Source: 2-01-FULL-50-23 sp964509695 (GTDB lineage: Bacteria; Patescibacteriota; Microgenomatia; UBA1400; MFAQ01). From it: DNA of 24,860 nt. The position numbers and the translations under genes are program-made. Positions 22,279 through 24,860 of this stretch are shown here, in pieces. The stretch spans positions 1 through 24,860 of the forward strand of contig CAZDXN010000012.1 in NCBI GenBank assembly GCA_964509695.1, read 5' to 3'. Positions within the stretch are counted from its first letter, which is position 1. Each line of letters opens with the position of its first letter. The notes beneath the pieces are model-generated. The model saw nothing but the letters and a program-made list of their open reading frames with translations, was not told where the DNA came from and made no database searches.

Positions 22279-22308
22279 CTTGTATTTATAATACAGTATT
22301 TTGACAAG
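22279..22308. promoter_or_regulatory. Palindromic operator/promoter candidate for the DUF433-DUF5615 pair
   Basis: The 32-bp gap after the DUF4012 gene contains the palindrome GTATT-TAT-AATAC (22282-22294) inside a wider inverted repeat with ends CTTGT and ACAAG (22279-22283 and 22304-22308). Read on the minus strand, TTGTCA and TATTAT/TATAAA are -35- and -10-like but badly spaced. Autoregulation by the antitoxin is inferred. Confidence 0.4.
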
Positions 22309-22310
22309 TT

Positions 22311-24200
22311 CTATTCTAGGATTAGTTCGCGGTCGGTGATGAGATCGAAGGAGGTAGGTTTGCCGTCGAAAGTAATCGATTCCTTGATGCTGTTGACGCC
22401 GGGTTGTTTCTGGATGAGCAGGCGGTAGGGTTTCAAATTGAGGGCGGGTAGTTCGTACTCGAAGACGAGCTTACTACTACTTTCGGGACGCATGGTAAAG
22501 AAAGCGTCGAAGACGGTCTTGCCCAGGTCCTCAAAAGTATTTTCTTTGACCTCGGAGCCAACGACACGGGTGAGCCGGCTGCCTTTGGGTACATAGAGCC
22601 GGACGTAGTCGCGATAGACGCCATTCAGACAAAGCTGGCCAGCTTCCAGATTACAGTTACTACCTTTATGGGGGTTGGTGTAAGTAATCGTCACTTTCTT
22701 GACTACATTATCAGCCGAAGTGGTAATCTCCTGCTCAACCTGCCGGGTGATGAAGAGGTCAGATTTGGCTCCCCCAAAGTTGCTGTCAGAAAGATGAAGA
22801 TAGTCGTAGTCAAAGTCCCTAATTCGGCCGGCAGCGTTGAAGCTCTCGGCGGCTTTTTGGTTCTTTTCTTCAAAGAAATAGAAAAGGAGGTGTTTCTGAC
22901 TAATTCCATCAAGAGCAATGTTGAGAAACTTCGGCCAGAGATGTTTGGGACTGCCCATAGCATTGGCGAGAATTGAGTGCATCAGGGGGCCGAGAACGGC
23001 CTTGCGGTCAGGTCGGAAACCGGGACCGGGCTTGGTGATTAAGTTTTCCAATTCGTAGACGACTTGAGGACAGTCGCAGCGGGGGTCATTTTTGCTACTA
23101 AAATTTCCCCAGCCACCAACGCCGATGGTACCGAGAATATCGAGTAGCTTGACGGGAATCTCGGTATCGAGAGCAATAATGCCGTCGATGGTAGGTAAGC
23201 CGTTAATATCACGGATATACTTTGAAAAAGTATCCATGGAGACCTTGAAGTCTGGCGACATGTTCATGTTGCGGAGATTCCATCTTTTTTCATTCAAATA
23301 CTTGATGATTGGTTCCGGGGGGGTGATGTTCTTTCCGAAGCGAGCATCGAGGTCATAGATGTTGAAGGAATTCAGGGGAACGATTTTGCCTTTGGTGACC
23401 TGAAGATAGGCATAAGCGGTAAGAAAGCCACCGGTGGGGCGAAGCTCGTTGTCATTTTGGAAAAGAAGCATGTAGGTTTTTCGATCAGGATTTCCCAGAA
23501 GGGCCGGGAGGAGGTCGATAAGGGGTTTGGCTTGACCAACAAGGCTGGCCATACTGTTGGCGCTATCCTGAAAACCAATGATTTTGCCACGGATATTTTT
23601 CCCCATTACCGTTTCCGGATAGCGTTGGGCATCAATCAGAATTAATTCGTCACGAGCTTTGGTTACGTCTCCGGTGATTGCGTCCAACTGGGGAGAGATC
23701 TTCCCAAGGGTGTTGACCAAAAAGACGATTCGATCCTCAATGGACTTCACTTCGACCAAATTCTTGGAGTCGGTCTTGAAGCCGAGTAGGTCTGAGTATG
23801 GCTCGACGGCAAGAACCAATTTGTCGATGGCGTTGACTGCCGAAACGGCGGCGGAAAGGCCGTGTTGGCCGTCACCAACGTAAGCTCCCAGTACCGGAAT
23901 CGCCTTCAGAACAGCTAGTTTTTGATATTTTGATTGAATCTGTTCGATTTTGGTTTTGAGTTTGGCGCTGCTTTCTTTGGCCTTGATTAAGTCCTGGGCC
24001 TGGACATTGGCGACCAACTCGCTTCCGGCGACGGAAGCATCTTTAATCTGGGGAGTGATCGATTGATAGAAAGAATAGCCATAAGCGGCGATAGAGCCGG
24101 TTAATACGATCAAAATTAGAATAACCAACCCGACCCATTTTAGCCACCCAAGTCGTTTTTTCTTTGGTGGTGTTTTTTCGACCTTTTCCATAGTTACCAT
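22311..24200 (-). CDS. DUF4012 membrane-anchored protein
   Basis: A 629-residue protein with a basic cytoplasmic start (EKTPPKKKRLGWLKW), one membrane segment (about 20-42), a helical extracytoplasmic region with coiled-coil tendency (about 55-230), and the DUF4012 hallmark LLFQNDNELRPTGGFLTAYAYL (about 244-265, shown here in part). The C-terminal part (about 480-629) has beta-rich VTITYTNPH and YVRLYVPKGSRL patterns seen in this family. The function of DUF4012 is unknown; in CPR and Gram-positive bacteria it often sits near sugar transferases and polysaccharide genes, as here. The start overlaps the sugar transferase stop; an ATG at 24191 is an alternative. Confidence 0.85.
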   Translation of the reverse strand: MVTMEKVEKTPPKKKRLGWLKWVGLVILILIVLTGSIAAYGYSFYQSITPQIKDASVAGSELVANVQAQDLIKAKESSAKLKTKIEQIQSKYQKLAVLKAIPVLGAYVGDGQHGLSAAVSAVNAIDKLVLAVEPYSDLLGFKTDSKNLVEVKSIEDRIVFLVNTLGKISPQLDAITGDVTKARDELILIDAQRYPETVMGKNIRGKIIGFQDSANSMASLVGQAKPLIDLLPALLGNPDRKTYMLLFQNDNELRPTGGFLTAYAYLQVTKGKIVPLNSFNIYDLDARFGKNITPPEPIIKYLNEKRWNLRNMNMSPDFKVSMDTFSKYIRDINGLPTIDGIIALDTEIPVKLLDILGTIGVGGWGNFSSKNDPRCDCPQVVYELENLITKPGPGFRPDRKAVLGPLMHSILANAMGSPKHLWPKFLNIALDGISQKHLLFYFFEEKNQKAAESFNAAGRIRDFDYDYLHLSDSNFGGAKSDLFITRQVEQEITTSADNVVKKVTITYTNPHKGSNCNLEAGQLCLNGVYRDYVRLYVPKGSRLTRVVGSEVKENTFEDLGKTVFDAFFTMRPESSSKLVFEYELPALNLKPYRLLIQKQPGVNSIKESITFDGKPTSFDLITDRELILE

Positions 24201-24838
24201 TTACTAATCATAGCAAACGGGGTCTTAAATATAATAGCAAAATCATCAAGGATATTTTTACGTTTGGCATAGTTGGCATCAATTTGTACTCTTTGGTCCC
24301 AGGAGATGTCGTTTCGACCGGAGACCTGCCAAGGACCGGTCAAGCCCGGCTTCACGGTTAAACTCTCGTCAATAGTCGGTTTGATCTTTTTTCCATAACG
24401 ATGGACGGCATCCGCAATCTCGATCTCACGTAAGGGGCGAGGACCGACCAAACTCATATCACCCTTGAGGATATTAAACAACTGAGGGAATTCGTCGACA
24501 CTAATTTGACGAAGAATTTTTCCCAAGCGGGTGACCCGAGTATCTTGTTCCAAGGTAAGTTTCCAACCACTTTCTTTTGCCTTTTCCCCCAATGAGCCCC
24601 CTTTGGTCCAAAAATCGTCAGATCCTTCAAACATGGTGCGAAACTTGATAATTTTGAATAGTTGGCCGTTTTTACCAACACGATCTTGAAAGAAAAATAT
24701 GGTCCCTTTTGTATCTAGTTTTAATACCAGTGGAATGATGATCCAAAAAGGCAAAAATAAGATAATTAAAAAGACCGAGGCGAGAATGTCGATGGATCTT
24801 TTGACGGATTCGTAAAACATATCAGAGATATTGGTCAA
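24194..24838 (-). CDS. Polyprenyl-phosphate glycosylphosphotransferase (bacterial sugar transferase)
   Basis: An initiating glycosylphosphotransferase of the WcaJ/PglC type (bacterial sugar transferase family), which moves a sugar-1-phosphate from a nucleotide sugar to undecaprenyl phosphate to begin a surface glycan. Seen: a membrane-associated helix (about 16-38), FKIIKFRTM (61-69), DEFPQL (115-120), GDMSLVGPRP (126-135) and KPGLTGPWQVSGR. Which sugar is used is unknown. The frame remains open to the window edge; TTG at 24838 is poorly supported, ATG at 24820 (MFYESVKRS) gives a typical 208-residue protein, and a longer protein starting outside the window cannot be excluded. It is coupled to the DUF4012 gene. 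Confidence 0.9.
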   Translation of the reverse strand: MTNISDMFYESVKRSIDILASVFLIILFLPFWIIIPLVLKLDTKGTIFFFQDRVGKNGQLFKIIKFRTMFEGSDDFWTKGGSLGEKAKESGWKLTLEQDTRVTRLGKILRQISVDEFPQLFNILKGDMSLVGPRPLREIEIADAVHRYGKKIKPTIDESLTVKPGLTGPWQVSGRNDISWDQRVQIDANYAKRKNILDDFAIIFKTPFAMISKW

Positions 24839-24860
24839 GTTTTTTTTCTTTGAGAAGATT

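Noticed and set aside
1..24860. tRNA or rRNA genes
   Set aside because: No stretch with a cloverleaf and T-loop GTTCGA pattern outside coding genes was seen; intergenic gaps are too short for most.

Overview
The window reads as part of the chromosome of a streamlined bacterium of the Candidate Phyla Radiation (Patescibacteria), most likely Microgenomates-like. This is inferred from divergent, compact versions of core proteins (MurG with TGGHHNS, a truncated RecO, a divergent FtsQ), a DUF4012 protein beside a sugar transferase, very tight gene packing, ATGA overlaps, and few clear Shine-Dalgarno sites. UGA is used as a stop (mraZ, mraY, ftsW, dgkA, ftsA), so the standard bacterial code applies. 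Every gene except one (the transposase at 7279-7926) is on the minus strand. No stretch over 300 bases lacks a gene.

In transcription order (right to left). (1) 24838-18342: a polyprenyl-phosphate sugar transferase (may begin outside the window), a DUF4012 membrane protein, a DUF433/DUF5615 toxin-antitoxin-like pair with a palindromic promoter region, then recO, glyS, a lipoprotein and a diguanylate cyclase. (2) 18300-7965: a compact division and cell-wall (dcw) cluster, mraZ-rsmH-ftsL-ftsI-dgkA-mraY-ftsW-murG-ftsQ-ftsA-ftsZ, with a promoter and 10-bp-spaced GTGG boxes in front of mraZ and a separate promoter before ftsZ. The Mur ligases, murB and ddl are not here; an undecaprenol-kinase-type dgkA sits directly before mraY. 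(3) 7916-7239: an IS200-like/RAYT transposase on the plus strand, bracketed by a 23-bp palindrome that also lies in frame inside its own coding sequence. (4) 7205-1: a PIG-L deacetylase, then a promoter and T-box riboswitch leading ileS, followed by rodA, rplU, a Trm11/UPF0020-like methyltransferase, rpmA and parB (cut by the window edge).

Together the genes cover lipid-II synthesis and export (dgkA, mraY, murG, ftsW, rodA), septum assembly (ftsZ, ftsA, ftsQ, ftsL, ftsI), translation (ileS, glyS, L21, L27, rsmH), chromosome segregation (parB) and surface glycan assembly. The points most worth a second look are: the transposase with its own palindromes inside its reading frame; the T-box with an AUCA hairpin loop and a UGGU bulge matching tRNA-Ile; the swapped HIGH motif (GVHH) in IleRS, a form linked to mupirocin hyper-resistance; the MraY with broken signature motifs; and several small palindromic or direct-repeat insert-like sequences in the short intergenic gaps.
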